Shown here: positions 8,473 through 17,426 of the stretch, piece after piece
How the letters are laid out: every line of letters begins with the position of its first letter
Numbering within the stretch: position 1 is the first letter of the stretch
Assembly (NCBI GenBank): GCA_963761015.1
Contig: CAVXFL010000006.1
Location: forward strand, 19,448-83,447
DNA length: 64,000 bases
Direction: 5' to 3'
Origin: CAVXFL01 sp963761015
GTDB taxonomy: Bacteria > Pseudomonadota > Alphaproteobacteria > Acetobacterales > Acetobacteraceae
Translations under genes and position numbers: made by a program
The notes under the pieces: generated by a model
What the model saw: the letters and a program-made list of their open reading frames with translations, nothing else
Database searches by the model: none
Told to the model about the DNA's origin: nothing

Positions 8473-8968
8473 CCCTGCAACCTCTTTGCGATCATGACCC
8501 GGCTGTCGCTCGGCCGGGCCTTCAGGCGGGCCTCGGCCGTGCGGCATCGCCGCCAGATTGCCATGCTGTGCGGCGCGGCGCCACTTTCCGCGACCGATCA
8601 GAACACGAATGCCTAACGTCTGTTGCACCACAGTGACCCGTGATGCCTCGCAACCCTTTGACAATGCACGGGAAACCCCATATTCTGTATACCATACGGA
8701 CCCGCACTAACCCACCGCAACTCGTGCGAGTTAGGGCCTAGGGAGAGCCTAGCCCCACCCACCCGGCAGACCGCCGCCGTTCCCTTTGATGGGGGCATGC
8801 ACGGCCCCAAGTCCCATACCCAGGCACCATAGAGCGGGACCATCAAGGTTCCCTGTTCGTTCTTGGGATGCCGACCTGCTCCCACCCCGTCAAGTGTGGC
8901 GGATCGCGCCCGGACCGGCTAAGGTGCCGGACATGAAAAAATTGTAATCCGAGAACGGGAGGAGAGCC
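8473..8968. other. divergent intergenic region between tolC and the Cys-rich gene
   Basis: About 500 bp with no convincing gene; the open frames here lack ribosome sites and family features. It contains a TGTATACCA site (8686-8694) like the inverted half sites bound by GntR-type repressors, and a strong hairpin at 8734-8756 (GGGCCTAGG, loop GAGAG, CCTAGCCCC; one mismatch in the stem). Adjacent AACTCG/CGAGTT arms at 8719-8732 add further pairing. It could hold operators for tolC or a structured RNA. No match to 6S, SRP, tmRNA or RNase P signatures was seen. Confidence 0.4.
8734..8756. promoter_or_regulatory. stem-loop upstream of tolC
   Basis: GGGCCTAGG-GAGAG-CCTAGCCCC forms an eight-pair stem with one C-C mismatch and a five-base loop. 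There is no T-run after it on either strand, so it is not a clear intrinsic terminator; a regulatory or structural RNA role is only a possibility. Confidence 0.35.
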
Positions 8969-9493
8969 ATGCGACCCATCCGGAGGCTGACGTGGCACTG
9001 TGCCGCCGCAACGATCGCCCTGCTTGCCGTATTCTGCTCGCCCGGCCTCGCCGGGGAATCTCAGCTAAAGGAGATTTGCAGTGCGAAATGCCAGTTGAAT
9101 CTACGCATCTGCCAGGCGCGGACCGACGCGGGCGGGGGCCAAGAAGCCGGAACCAACCCAACATGCAGCGGGCAGTGCGTCGACAAATACCTTGCGTGCA
9201 ACTGCGCCGCAGGTGATGCCTCTTGCGAGCGGCAGTGCAATTCCGATTTGGGTGGTTGCGAGAAGCAGTGCTCTACCGGCATCCAGAACTGCGCGAACAC
9301 CTTCACCAGCTGCCGCCAAAAATGCGCGTCGATGCCGGAATGCACGCAAGATGCGCATTGTCGGGTCGGCCAGGTATGCGAGATCAGCGGCACGCGGCAC
9401 CAATGCCTCAACAAGTGTAAAGCAAGCAAGGACTGCCAATTCCGGCTCGGGCCTGACGCAACTTGCTACAAGGGGCGTTGCTTGTTGAAATAG
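8969..9493 (+). CDS. exported cysteine-rich protein of unknown function
   Basis: A 174-residue protein with a signal peptide (about residues 1-28, cleavage near GLAG-ESQ) and 22 cysteines in the roughly 146-residue mature part. Cysteines come in recurring CxxxC or nearby pairs (for example SCERQC, GCEKQC, SCRQKC), suggesting repeated disulfide-bonded helical hairpins in the periplasm or outside the cell. The last 50 residues have a different spacing (ECTQDAHC onward), so there may be two domains. The start is well supported by GGAGGAG seven bases upstream. I do not recognise the family. It separates tolC from pcm, which are often neighbours in alphaproteobacteria, so it may be an insertion. 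Confidence 0.75.
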   Translation: MRPIRRLTWHCAAATIALLAVFCSPGLAGESQLKEICSAKCQLNLRICQARTDAGGGQEAGTNPTCSGQCVDKYLACNCAAGDASCERQCNSDLGGCEKQCSTGIQNCANTFTSCRQKCASMPECTQDAHCRVGQVCEISGTRHQCLNKCKASKDCQFRLGPDATCYKGRCLLK

Positions 9494-9759
9494 ACGGAGC
9501 GGTCCAAGCCACGATCATTATCTGGAGCTCCATCCATAGGCGGCGCGCTCCTCGTTTCACCATTACGTCAATAGGAGGTTCGGATGCAATCTTTCGAGCA
9601 AGCTTTGAGGTTGTTGGTAGGGAACCCCCCCCCCCGACCCGCGTGCCTCGTCTGCCGCGGCAAAAGCTTCGTCTACCGCGACGGCTGGGCCAAGGACGGC
9701 TCCTGCCGAGCCTCAGACGAGCCTAAGACCCCTGAAACCCGCAAAATTCCTATTGACAC
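9494..9759. other. spacer with a possible short ORF and an 11-C tract
   Basis: A well-placed AGGAGG precedes an ATG at 9584 whose product begins MQSFEQALRLLVGN, then meets a run of eleven C residues (9625-9635) and continues PACLVCRGKSFVYRDGW. The frame runs on antisense into pcm until 10147, which is unlikely to be real. A short protein altered by slippage in the C tract is possible, but nothing identifies it. Confidence 0.25.
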
Positions 9760-10428
9760 TCAGAACACGAATTTCGGCTTCGGCATGAATTGCGGCAGCG
9801 CCGGGGTGGCACAATCGAAGGCCGGACGCAGCCGCAGCCCGGCCTCGGTGCGCTCGCCGATCACCGCCGCGCCGGTGCGGCCGCGGCCGGCCAGCACGCC
9901 GACCAGGCGTCCGGCCTCGGGGCGCAACTGCGCGACGATGGCGTCGGGTATCTCCGGCACGGCGCCGTCGATCAGAATGACATCCCAGGGGCCGCCGGCC
10001 GGCCACCCGGCGGCGAGCGGCCCGGCGACCAGCGCGACCGAGGGGGCGAAGGCCGCGAGCGCCACCCGCGCCATGTCGCAGAGGGCGGCATCCTGCTCGA
10101 GCGCGGTCACGGCGGCGCCGCACGCGGCCAGCAGCGCCGCCCCGTAGCCCGTTCCGGCCCCGATCACCAGCGTCGTCTCGCCGGCGCGGATCCGCGCCAA
10201 CTGCACCAGGCGCGCGATCACCAGTGGCTCCATCAGAACGCGGCCGTTGCCGAGGTCCACGTCCTCGTCGACATAGGCGAGCGGGGCGAAACGCGGCGGC
10301 AGGAAGCGCTCGCGCGGCAGGTCGCGCATCGCTTGCAACACGCGCGGGTCGCTCACCCGGTTCGGGCGGAGCTGTCCGTCGACCATGTGGTTGCGGGCGT
10401 CCGAGTAATCGATGGCGGAAACATCCAT
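9760..10428 (-). CDS. pcm: protein-L-isoaspartate O-methyltransferase
   Basis: A 222-residue SAM-dependent methyltransferase of the PCMT family, which methylates isoaspartyl residues in damaged proteins so they can be repaired. The N-terminal ARNHMVDGQLRPNRVSD segment is typical of the alphaproteobacterial branch, the SAM-binding glycine motif is VIGAGTGYGAALLA (about 88-101), and ILIDGAVPEIPD (about 151-162) is the post-II region. The usual length is 215-225 residues. It reads toward the Cys-rich gene and tolC but is separated from tolC by 1.3 kb, unlike in many relatives. Confidence 0.9.
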   Translation of the reverse strand: MDVSAIDYSDARNHMVDGQLRPNRVSDPRVLQAMRDLPRERFLPPRFAPLAYVDEDVDLGNGRVLMEPLVIARLVQLARIRAGETTLVIGAGTGYGAALLAACGAAVTALEQDAALCDMARVALAAFAPSVALVAGPLAAGWPAGGPWDVILIDGAVPEIPDAIVAQLRPEAGRLVGVLAGRGRTGAAVIGERTEAGLRLRPAFDCATPALPQFMPKPKFVF

Positions 10429-10731
10429 GACGAGGGCCCTTCCGGGTCTCTAGCTTTTAGCCAAGCGCGCGTTGCGCCGCCCTATACGGGCAAGCAAGCG
10501 CATCGCCAAGCGGCGGCACCGCGGCGGATCGACGAGATCGAGGCTTTACCCGATCGCCCCGGCATCCCGCGGTGGCCGGGCTGCCACGCTCGCAGGCAGA
10601 CACCCGATGAGTGGAACGGCAGCCGGAACTTCTCGCTTGCCGGCGGAACGGCGACCGGTTAGGGCCAGGGAACGGCGGCCTCCCGGAACGCTGCCGCGCG
10701 CGGCCTCACCGACCGTAACGGGGGCGGGACC
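10429..10731. other. intergenic, nothing identified
   Basis: About 300 bp between divergent pcm and the radical SAM gene. It should hold both promoters, but I see no clear sigma-70 pair, repeat or RNA. Confidence 0.4.
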
Positions 10732-12529
10732 ATGACGACCTTTCACGTCGAGATCATCAAGCCGTCGCATTACGACCGGGACGGCTACGTCATCCAGTGG
10801 TGGAAGGCCTGGATTCCCTCCAACTCCATGGCCTGCCTCTACGCCATCGCGCGCGACTGCGCCGAGCGCAACATTTTGGGCGACGACGTCGCGATCGAGA
10901 TCGCCGCCTATGACGAGATGAACATCAAAATACCGGTGGATCGCATCGCCGCCCGGATCAGGCAGCCGGGCCATGCCGGGCTCGTCTGCCTGGTCGGCGT
11001 GCAATCGAACCAATTCCCCCGCGCCATGGCCATCGCCCGCCGCTTCCGCGCCCAGGGCGTCGCGGTGGCGATCGGCGGCTTCCACGTGAGCGGCATCATC
11101 GCGATGCTGAAGAAGCTCACCCCGGAACTCCAGGAAGCGGTGGATATCGGCATCCATCTGTTCGCCGGCGAGGCGGAGGAGCATTTCGCCGCGTTCCTGC
11201 GCGACGTTCACGCCGGCACCGCCCGGCCGCTCTACAACCACATGGACGACCTGCCCAACCTGCAGGCCCAGACCACACCCTATCTGCCGCGGCGCCTGGT
11301 GCAGCGGTACGACGGCATTCTCTCGTCGTTCGACGCCGGGCGCGGCTGCCCGTTCCAGTGCTCGTTCTGCACCATCATCAACGTCCAGGGCCGCAAGTCC
11401 CGCTGGCGCGATGCCGACGACATCGAGCGCATCGTGAAGGACAACGCCGCCCAAGGCATCACGCGGTTCTTCATCACCGACGACAATTTCGCCCGCAACA
11501 GGAACTGGGAGGCCATCTTCGATCGCCTGATCGCGCTGCGCGAGCAGGGCTACGAAATCCGTTTCCTGATCCAGGTGGACGTGCTGGCGCACAAGACCCC
11601 AAATTTCATCGCCAAGGCGGCGCGGGCCGGCTGCGGCTACGTGTTCATCGGGCTAGAGAGCATCAATCCGGAAAACCTGGTGCACATGAAAAAGAACCAG
11701 AACCGGATCACCGAGTACCGGAAAATGTTCCAAGCCTGGAAGGAGGCCGGGATCATCACCTATGCCGGCTTCATCATGGGCCTGCCCGGGGACACGCCCG
11801 AGACCATCCGCCGCGACATCGCGATCATCCAGAAGGAACTCCCGGTCGATGTCCTGGAGTTCACGATTCTCGACTCCCCTGCCCGGCTCCGAGGACCACC
11901 AGACGCTCTACCAGAAGGGCGTCTGGATGGACCCCGACCTGAACAAATACGACCTCGAAACCGTCACAGTCGAACACCCGAAGATGTCCCCGGAGGTCTG
12001 GCAGCAGACCTACCGCGACATGTGGAGCTGGTACTACACGGACGAGCACGTCGAGCGCATGATGCGGCGCAACGCCGCCTGCGGCATCAAGCCAATCAAG
12101 GTTTTGCGCACGGTGCTGCAGGTCTACGGCGCCTCGCATTTCGAGAGCGTCCATCCGCAGCAGTGCGGCTATTTCCGCCGCAAGGACCGGACGCAACGCC
12201 GCCCCGAGTTGCCGCGCGTACCCGCGCTCGTGTTCTATCCGCGCCACGGCTGGGAGACGCTGGTCAAGTACCTGCGCTTCGGCCTCTACGGGTTGCGGCT
12301 CTACAGGATGCGCCGGCGGGTCGAGCGCGACGCCGATCCCCTTGCCTACACGGACCTCGCGATCACCCCGGTGATCGAGGCCGAGAGCGAGTCGCTGGAG
12401 ATGTTCGCGTTGAACGTGGCCTCCCGCGCCGCCGTCGAGAAGGCGCGGCGGCAGGCCCAGCAGCGCCGGCGCCAGGACGAGCGGGGAGAAGCGGTTCGGG
12501 CCGCCGAAAGCCACCTCATGCCGGGCTAG
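10732..12529 (+). CDS. B12-binding radical SAM protein (copy 1, one frameshift)
   Basis: The product is a B12-binding domain (about residues 1-165) followed by a radical SAM domain with the 4Fe-4S motif CxxxCxxC at Cys206, Cys210 and Cys213 (GRGCPFQCSFC), then a long C-terminal region. Such enzymes typically methylate or rearrange unactivated carbons; the substrate is unknown. A single extra G at about 11872 shifts the frame: the C-terminus continues with LPGSEDHQTLYQKGVWMDP in the next frame to the stop at 12529. The paralogue at 22.6-24.4 kb has LPGSEDHKVL at the same place, proving that the two frames belong together. Sequencing error is likelier than decay because both halves are well conserved. 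Confidence 0.82.
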
Positions 12530-12647
12530 CCGCCGAGGGCGGACGACGGAGCCGCCTCGCGGCCGGCCAGCCGGTCCAGGCGCGGGCGCCATTGATGGCG
12601 CCCCGCGCGCCCGCTATATCGCTGTCCCCGAGGCGGCGCCTGACGAT

Positions 12648-12733
12648 GCGGTCGTGGCGGAATGGTAGACGCGCAAGCTTGAGGTGCTTGTGGGGGAAAC
12701 CCCGTGGAAGTTCGAGTCTTCTCGACCGCACCA
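12648..12733 (+). tRNA. tRNA-Leu (anticodon GAG)
   Basis: The acceptor arms GCGGTCG (12648-12654) and CGACCGC (12723-12729) pair fully, followed by A and an encoded CCA. The anticodon stem CAAGC/GCTTG encloses loop TTGAGGT, giving anticodon GAG, which reads CUC. A long variable arm (GTGGGGGAAACCCCGT) and GGAAG-TTCGAGT-CTTCT T arm fit a class II leucine tRNA. A TATATC element about 30 bp upstream is a possible -10 box. Confidence 0.95.
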
Positions 12734-12888
12734 ATCTCGTCATTTGGCGCCAGCCGGCGATGCCCGGGCCGTGTAGCGGCCCGCCTCGGGGTTAGGCGTG
12801 CCCCAGCATCATCCTTCCCACGCATAACCGTCCGCTTGCGGGATGTCTCCATCGACTGTGGAGCGGGCGACTGTGGAGCGGCGGAGCA

Positions 12889-13962
12889 TCAATCACGCCA
12901 GGATGGCTGCAACCGGCCGGCTCCGGACCAGTCCGGTGATCCTGCGGGGCGGCCAAGGATGACCGTTCTTCCCGCCGTAGCAGAAGGGCTCTCGCCGAAG
13001 CGGTGCCGGTACTCCACGGCGAACCGCCCAAGGTGGGAAAATCCGCAGCGCAACGCCACATCCGTTACATTCACCATGCTTTGCCTGTTCGAGAGCAAGT
13101 CGTGCGCCAGCCGAAAACGAATGTCGCGGATGTAGGCCAGCGGTGAACGCCCATAAAATCGTTTGAAGTGCGCCTGCAGCGTGCGGCCGGGCACACCGGC
13201 AGCGTTCGACAGATCCATCAACGTGATCTGCTGATCGAGGTGGTCGTGTATGTAATCCCTGGCTCGTCGCAAATCGCCCGGAGCCACTGACTGATCCGCC
13301 CTCCGCGCGAGCGTTGCGTAATAGTTACTCGGCTGCCCAAGCAGCAAAGCCCGCACGAGCAGTTCCTCGATTGGTCCCGACATCATCGGACTGTTCAAGA
13401 GCGTGTCATCGTGAGCCAACTCATCAACGACAGAGCGGAACAACCTTGCAAAACTCCTTCCAGGCTCGCTGCCAGTCTGCAAGGCAGGAGAGAAGACGAG
13501 CGGGACGCCCAGCCCATCGCCCAGAAGGGCGCTCAGATGCCGTGTCATGACGTCGCGCGGAATGTGCAAGATCAATCGTCCACTATCGACGGCTGCCCGC
13601 GTCGTCTGCCTGGACTCGGGTGACGCGACAATCCCGACATTGGCACCGGCTTGCACCTCCTGTCCGGCGATCACGCATTCGAACCGCCCGCCCACCGGGA
13701 GGAAGACGGAGTATTCGCCGCGCTGCTCCGGTGCACGTAGCCAGGCTTCGGTTCCATAGCGGACAAAGCAAAAATGCGTTCCGGACGGAAGATAGGCGGC
13801 ATTGAATTGCGCGAGATGCCGCGAACGCCGCTGATTTGTCCGCCGACCCGGCGCAACACGCCACCCCTTGTCGGCAAGGAGTGAAACAATGGCGTCCAGA
13901 CCCGGGTCCAATAACCGTCGGTAGGGCGCCAGAGGCTCTGGTTCAAGCGGATTGTCGCGCAC
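12889..13962 (-). CDS. AraC family transcriptional regulator
   Basis: A 357-residue regulator with an N-terminal sensing domain of the AraC-binding-like type (about 30-200) and a C-terminal double helix-turn-helix (about 225-325). The first HTH reads QITLMDLSNAAGVPGRTLQA and the second contains VNVTDVALRCGFSHLGRF, both canonical. A 25-residue tail follows (GRPAGSPDWSGAGRL). The ligand and target genes are unknown. It stands alone on the minus strand between the tRNA and a 510-bp gap, from which it may regulate itself or the peptidoglycan-binding gene. Confidence 0.88.
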   Translation of the reverse strand: MRDNPLEPEPLAPYRRLLDPGLDAIVSLLADKGWRVAPGRRTNQRRSRHLAQFNAAYLPSGTHFCFVRYGTEAWLRAPEQRGEYSVFLPVGGRFECVIAGQEVQAGANVGIVASPESRQTTRAAVDSGRLILHIPRDVMTRHLSALLGDGLGVPLVFSPALQTGSEPGRSFARLFRSVVDELAHDDTLLNSPMMSGPIEELLVRALLLGQPSNYYATLARRADQSVAPGDLRRARDYIHDHLDQQITLMDLSNAAGVPGRTLQAHFKRFYGRSPLAYIRDIRFRLAHDLLSNRQSMVNVTDVALRCGFSHLGRFAVEYRHRFGESPSATAGRTVILGRPAGSPDWSGAGRLQPSWRD

Positions 13963-14475
13963 AGCGAAGCCCCCCGATTTCTAGCACCATCCGTTGCAGT
14001 TTAGCCGCAAGGCGCAGGCAGCTGCGCATCAAAGTTGCGTGCGCCGGATAACCGCCGCGCAACACGGATAGAACTCCTGCCCCACTTTTCCCAGATTGCG
14101 ATGGATTGGCCAGCTTTGCTTTGGAGCGGCCAACGTCCGGCCAAAAATCCGGTCAGGAGTTGACCATGGTACGTGCAACGTCTTCCAGAGTTTGGCAACA
14201 CAGCCCTATCTGACTCTAAATTTGCTAAACCGAAACGGATCGAACAAGGCCGTGGCAATGGCTGTTCAGGCCCGTCGCGTCATTCGACGATCAAATCGAG
14301 CAGTCCCGAATACATCGGGGGAATCTCTCATGATGAAACAGCCGCAGGGCGGATCTGGCTGTCGTGAATTTCAGGTCTTGGCAGGCTGAGTGCGGCACGC
14401 CAGTAGCCGACCAAAACATCCGATCTGATCTCCAGGCAGTATCCGATCCGGTCTCAAACAAACGGGGAAACTGCG
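13963..14475. other. intergenic, nothing identified
   Basis: About 510 bp between divergent genes, noticeably less GC-rich than its surroundings. Short open frames here lack ribosome sites and recognisable features. Promoters for the AraC gene and the peptidoglycan-binding gene should lie here. Confidence 0.4.
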
Positions 14476-15630
14476 ATGTCACTCTGGCTCGCGAAAAATC
14501 AGCAGAGCAACGAAGTGCTCGCTCTGCAGAACGCCCTGAACCTTCGCCTGAAGCCCAACGTCCCGCTCGCGCTCGACGGCATATTTGGTAACCACACCGA
14601 AGTGTGTGTACGAGAGTTTCAGCAGTGCGAGGGTCTCAAGGTCGATGGGATCGCCGGCCCGCATACTCTGGGCAATCTGTTCGAGCGGGCCGAGATTACC
14701 GAAGTCGCCAATATAGTTCGCCTCACCGAAATGGACCCTGCCGGGGATGCGGCGTCGGTGCCGAATCCTCGCATGCCGTTCGATCGCCGGTTCAGCCGGC
14801 CCCCTCCGGCACGGGAGGGCCGGGCGAACCCGGCGCGCGAACCGACCCTTGGTGAGTTAATGGGCCGGTGGCAACAGCGGGATGCGTTGTTGCAGACCTG
14901 GATCTCCCAAGCCCCGCCGAAGGGAGCGTACCCGTTGGTGTTACCGGAGCCGACACAGCCGGCGCCCGACACTGCTCTGGCTGCCGCGGTGGGCAGCAGC
15001 CGCGGCGAGGATGCGGCAGCACAGCCTTTGTCGCTGCATCCCCGGTCTTCCCAAGTCCGGCCCAAGAAGGTCAGGACGCGTCCTTCCCGGCCGTTTGGCA
15101 ACTTGCACTTGATCTCCAACGACTGGTTGGAGCTGGAAGCCGCCACCGAGCACGAAAATCAGTTGGTGCGAGAAATAGAGACAAAATTCGCATTTAGGAT
15201 GGCTCTGGTCAAGTTGAGCCCGATCGTCAGCCCGACCGCCTCGTTTTACGTCAACCTCGAAGGACGGTGGGCAATTCAAGGTTCCGTGAAGTTCGCGAAC
15301 TTTCCCTTCTATGAGCACGAGTTCAAGGCCGCTCACTTAGGGCCTGGGACCATCTGGACCGGAACGGAACTCATCGGCAGCGTGGTCTGGGAGAAGGAAT
15401 TTGGACACCATGTCGGCCTGGACCTTCAGGCTGGTTTGCGGTTCCAGGTAGAAAAGCGGCTCGGCTTGGTGGGCCGCAACGAGTTTCTCGTGACCTGCGG
15501 CATTTCGGGGAGAGCCGTCCTTAGCAACCATAATGCTTTGTACGGGCTGTGGAGAGGTCCCACCTTGGGCGGGCAGATCGTTTTCAATGTGGGAGTAAAA
15601 TATGCCCTTACGCGTCGCCATCACCGCTGA
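14476..15630 (+). CDS. peptidoglycan-binding domain protein with unknown C-terminal domain
   Basis: A 384-residue protein. Residues 8-70 form a PG_binding_1-type domain (VLALQNALNLRL ... DGIFGNHTEVCVREFQQCEGLKVDGIAGPHT split by the usual hydrophobic spacing), which binds cell-wall peptidoglycan. A Pro/Arg/Gln-rich linker spans about 90-205. The C-terminal 170 residues are rich in alternating beta strands (SFYVNLEGRWAIQGSVKF; GLDLQAGLRFQVEK; GGQIVFNVGVKYAL) and could be a beta sandwich or small barrel; I cannot assign it. No signal peptide is visible, which is odd for a wall-binding protein and resembles proteins carried by contractile or phage-like machines. A GGGGAAA stretch is 6 bp upstream. 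Confidence 0.72.
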   Translation: MSLWLAKNQQSNEVLALQNALNLRLKPNVPLALDGIFGNHTEVCVREFQQCEGLKVDGIAGPHTLGNLFERAEITEVANIVRLTEMDPAGDAASVPNPRMPFDRRFSRPPPAREGRANPAREPTLGELMGRWQQRDALLQTWISQAPPKGAYPLVLPEPTQPAPDTALAAAVGSSRGEDAAAQPLSLHPRSSQVRPKKVRTRPSRPFGNLHLISNDWLELEAATEHENQLVREIETKFAFRMALVKLSPIVSPTASFYVNLEGRWAIQGSVKFANFPFYEHEFKAAHLGPGTIWTGTELIGSVVWEKEFGHHVGLDLQAGLRFQVEKRLGLVGRNEFLVTCGISGRAVLSNHNALYGLWRGPTLGGQIVFNVGVKYALTRRHHR

Positions 15631-15734
15631 AGCATGCGGGGTTTTCCAGATTGCGTGTACCCCCCGCCGGACGTGGCGGCGCCATTCCGGATTTCGCCGC
15701 CGACCGATCCGCGCTACGCTCGTCCGAGACCGCG

Positions 15735-16232
15735 ATGGCAACGCCCCCGTTACTGCCCCGGATCGGCATCGGCTTCGACGTGCACGCCTTCGCGGCCGGG
15801 CGGCGGCTGATCCTGTGCGGGATCGAGGTGCCGCATGACGAGGGCCTCGCCGGCCATTCGGACGCCGATGTCGGGATGCACGCGCTGTGCGACGCGATCT
15901 ACGGGGCGCTGGCGGAGGGCGATATCGGGCGGCATTTTCCGCCCTCCGACGCCGTGTGGAAGGATGCGGACAGCGCGCGGTTCCTGGCGCACGCGGCCGG
16001 CCGCATCGCCGCGCGCGGCGGCGTGCTCGGCAACGCCGATGTCACGCTGATCTGCGAGCGCCCGAAGATCGCGCCGCATGCCCAGGCGATGATCGCGCGG
16101 CTTGGCGAAATCCTCGGCGTGGCTCCGGGCCGCGTGTCGGTGAAGGCGACCACGACCGAGCGCCTCGGCTTCACCGGCCGCGGCGAGGGGATCGCGGCGC
16201 AGGCGGCGGTGATCGTGCTGCTGCCGGGCTGA
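15735..16232 (+). CDS. ispF: 2-C-methyl-D-erythritol 2,4-cyclodiphosphate synthase
   Basis: A 165-residue enzyme of the MEP isoprenoid pathway that cyclises CDP-methylerythritol 2-phosphate. Family marks are the metal ligands in GIGFDVHAF (Asp14 and His16 region), GHSDADVGMHALCDAIYGA and the C-terminal SVKATTTERLGFTGRGEGIAA. The start MATPPLLPRIGIGFD at 15735 gives the usual length; the open frame extends 62 codons upstream without family similarity. In many alphaproteobacteria IspF is fused behind IspD; here it is a free-standing gene and no ispD is in the window. Confidence 0.95.
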   Translation: MATPPLLPRIGIGFDVHAFAAGRRLILCGIEVPHDEGLAGHSDADVGMHALCDAIYGALAEGDIGRHFPPSDAVWKDADSARFLAHAAGRIAARGGVLGNADVTLICERPKIAPHAQAMIARLGEILGVAPGRVSVKATTTERLGFTGRGEGIAAQAAVIVLLPG

Positions 16233-16356
16233 TCCCGGGGCTGTTGCCGATAGGCCACGCGGCGGCGCGTGGCGCGCGCGGCGGTTTGCCCGTTTTCGGC
16301 GGCGAACCTATTCTCCCTCGGTTCGCGTTTCGCCGCCGCAACCCCGGTCGGAGGCC

Positions 16357-16950
16357 ATGATGACCCGCTGGCGATCGATGCTGCCGCTGGGCGTGCCCCT
16401 GCTTCTGGCTGGTTGCTACGTCACGCCGGCCTACGTGTCCTTCTCGCCCCCGTACGGCACGCCCTATTACGCGGCGACCCCCTACGCCGTGGCCCCTGGC
16501 GCCGTGGCCCCTGGCGCCGTCGCGCCGACAACGGCCGCGCGCGGCGCGGTTACGCAGGAACCGCTGCCCCCCGCCGCGCCGCAGGCCGCAATCGTCCCGG
16601 CGGAACCCGCAATCGTTCCGGGGGAGCCCGCTGTCATGCCCGAGGAACCCGCCGCCGCTCCGGCGGAGCCCGCTGTCATGCCCGAGGCGCCCGCCGCGGT
16701 TGCCACGCCCGGCGGCTATCTCTGCCCGGTGCCGCCGCCGCCGCGCGCGGAAACCCGGCCGCTGCCGCCGGTCGCGGAGGAGCGGCTGACCTGGGAGCCG
16801 GGACATTGGGACTGGAGCGGCGGCACCTATGCCTGGAGCCCGGGTCGATGGGTGCCGCTGGACGGACATGGAACGCGGTGGCAGCCGGCGTATTGGGCGT
16901 TGAGTCCCGCCGGATGCACCTGGGTCCCCGCGCATTGGCTGGCGCGTTGA
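16357..16950 (+). CDS. proline-rich lipoprotein with WxxGxW-type repeats
   Basis: A 197-residue protein with a lipobox LLLAGC (Cys20), so it should be an outer-membrane or periplasmic lipoprotein. The middle is low complexity with repeats such as AVAPGAVAPGAVAP and several PAxxPEEPA units. The C-terminal 60 residues carry tryptophan repeats (WEPGHWDWSGG, WSPGRWVPL, WQPAYWALS, WVPAHWLAR) of the YXWGXW/BcpO-related family, whose function is unclear. It is followed 62 bp later by a second lipoprotein on the same strand, probably co-transcribed. Confidence 0.78.
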   Translation: MMTRWRSMLPLGVPLLLAGCYVTPAYVSFSPPYGTPYYAATPYAVAPGAVAPGAVAPTTAARGAVTQEPLPPAAPQAAIVPAEPAIVPGEPAVMPEEPAAAPAEPAVMPEAPAAVATPGGYLCPVPPPPRAETRPLPPVAEERLTWEPGHWDWSGGTYAWSPGRWVPLDGHGTRWQPAYWALSPAGCTWVPAHWLAR

Positions 16951-17012
16951 CGCCCCGCCACGCAGCGCCCCACCGGCCGCCGCCCCCGGCCGATCGGGCA
17001 AGGAGAAGCGCC

Positions 17013-17426
17013 TTGCGACACCTCAGGCCGTGCGCGCTCGCCCTGATCCTCGCCGTCGCCGGCTGCGGCGCCGACCTGTCTCCCCGCGTTCGCGTCGGCG
17101 AGCAGGGCGTGACCAGGCCGGCCACCCGCACCGAGCTGTACGACGGCAGCTACCAGGGGCGCGTGCGTCTCGTCCGCGCGATCGGCCCGGCATGCCCGCG
17201 ATGGCCGGGCTACGGCGTGGTCGTGATCGGCGACGCCACCTTGTACTACCCGTACGAGCCGGACCTGAATTTCGCCGCCCCGGTAACGCGCGAGGGCACG
17301 ATGCACGACCGGATCGGCCCGGCGGTGCTGGACGGACGCATCGCCGGCAACCAGCTCGCCTTCACGATCAAGACGCCGCAGTGCCAGTCCTATTACCGGA
17401 TGCACTTCGTCTGGAATCACTCCTGA
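17013..17426 (+). CDS. small lipoprotein
   Basis: The start is a TTG at 17013, preceded by AGGAGA about 7 bp upstream; it gives 137 residues beginning LRHLRPCALALILAVAGC, where ILAVAGC is a lipobox (lipidated Cys18). No ATG in frame gives a signal sequence, so the alternative start is well supported. The mature part (YDGSYQGRVRL; GVVVIGDATLYYPYEPDL; MHDRIGPAVLDG) looks like a small beta-rich periplasmic domain of unknown role. Its last 59 bp overlap the 3' end of the dioxygenase gene on the other strand. Confidence 0.72.
   Translation: MRHLRPCALALILAVAGCGADLSPRVRVGEQGVTRPATRTELYDGSYQGRVRLVRAIGPACPRWPGYGVVVIGDATLYYPYEPDLNFAAPVTREGTMHDRIGPAVLDGRIAGNQLAFTIKTPQCQSYYRMHFVWNHS

Noticed and set aside
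7063..8664. Longer N-terminus for TolC
   Set aside because: The extra 64 residues are Arg/Gly-rich and would hide the signal peptide that begins at 8472.
8613..8885. A 90-codon minus-strand ORF upstream of tolC
   Set aside because: No ribosome site, no family signal, and it spans the hairpin and operator-like site.
9584..10147. A 187-codon ORF antisense to pcm
   Set aside because: Beyond the first 50 codons it is only the reverse of the pcm gene.
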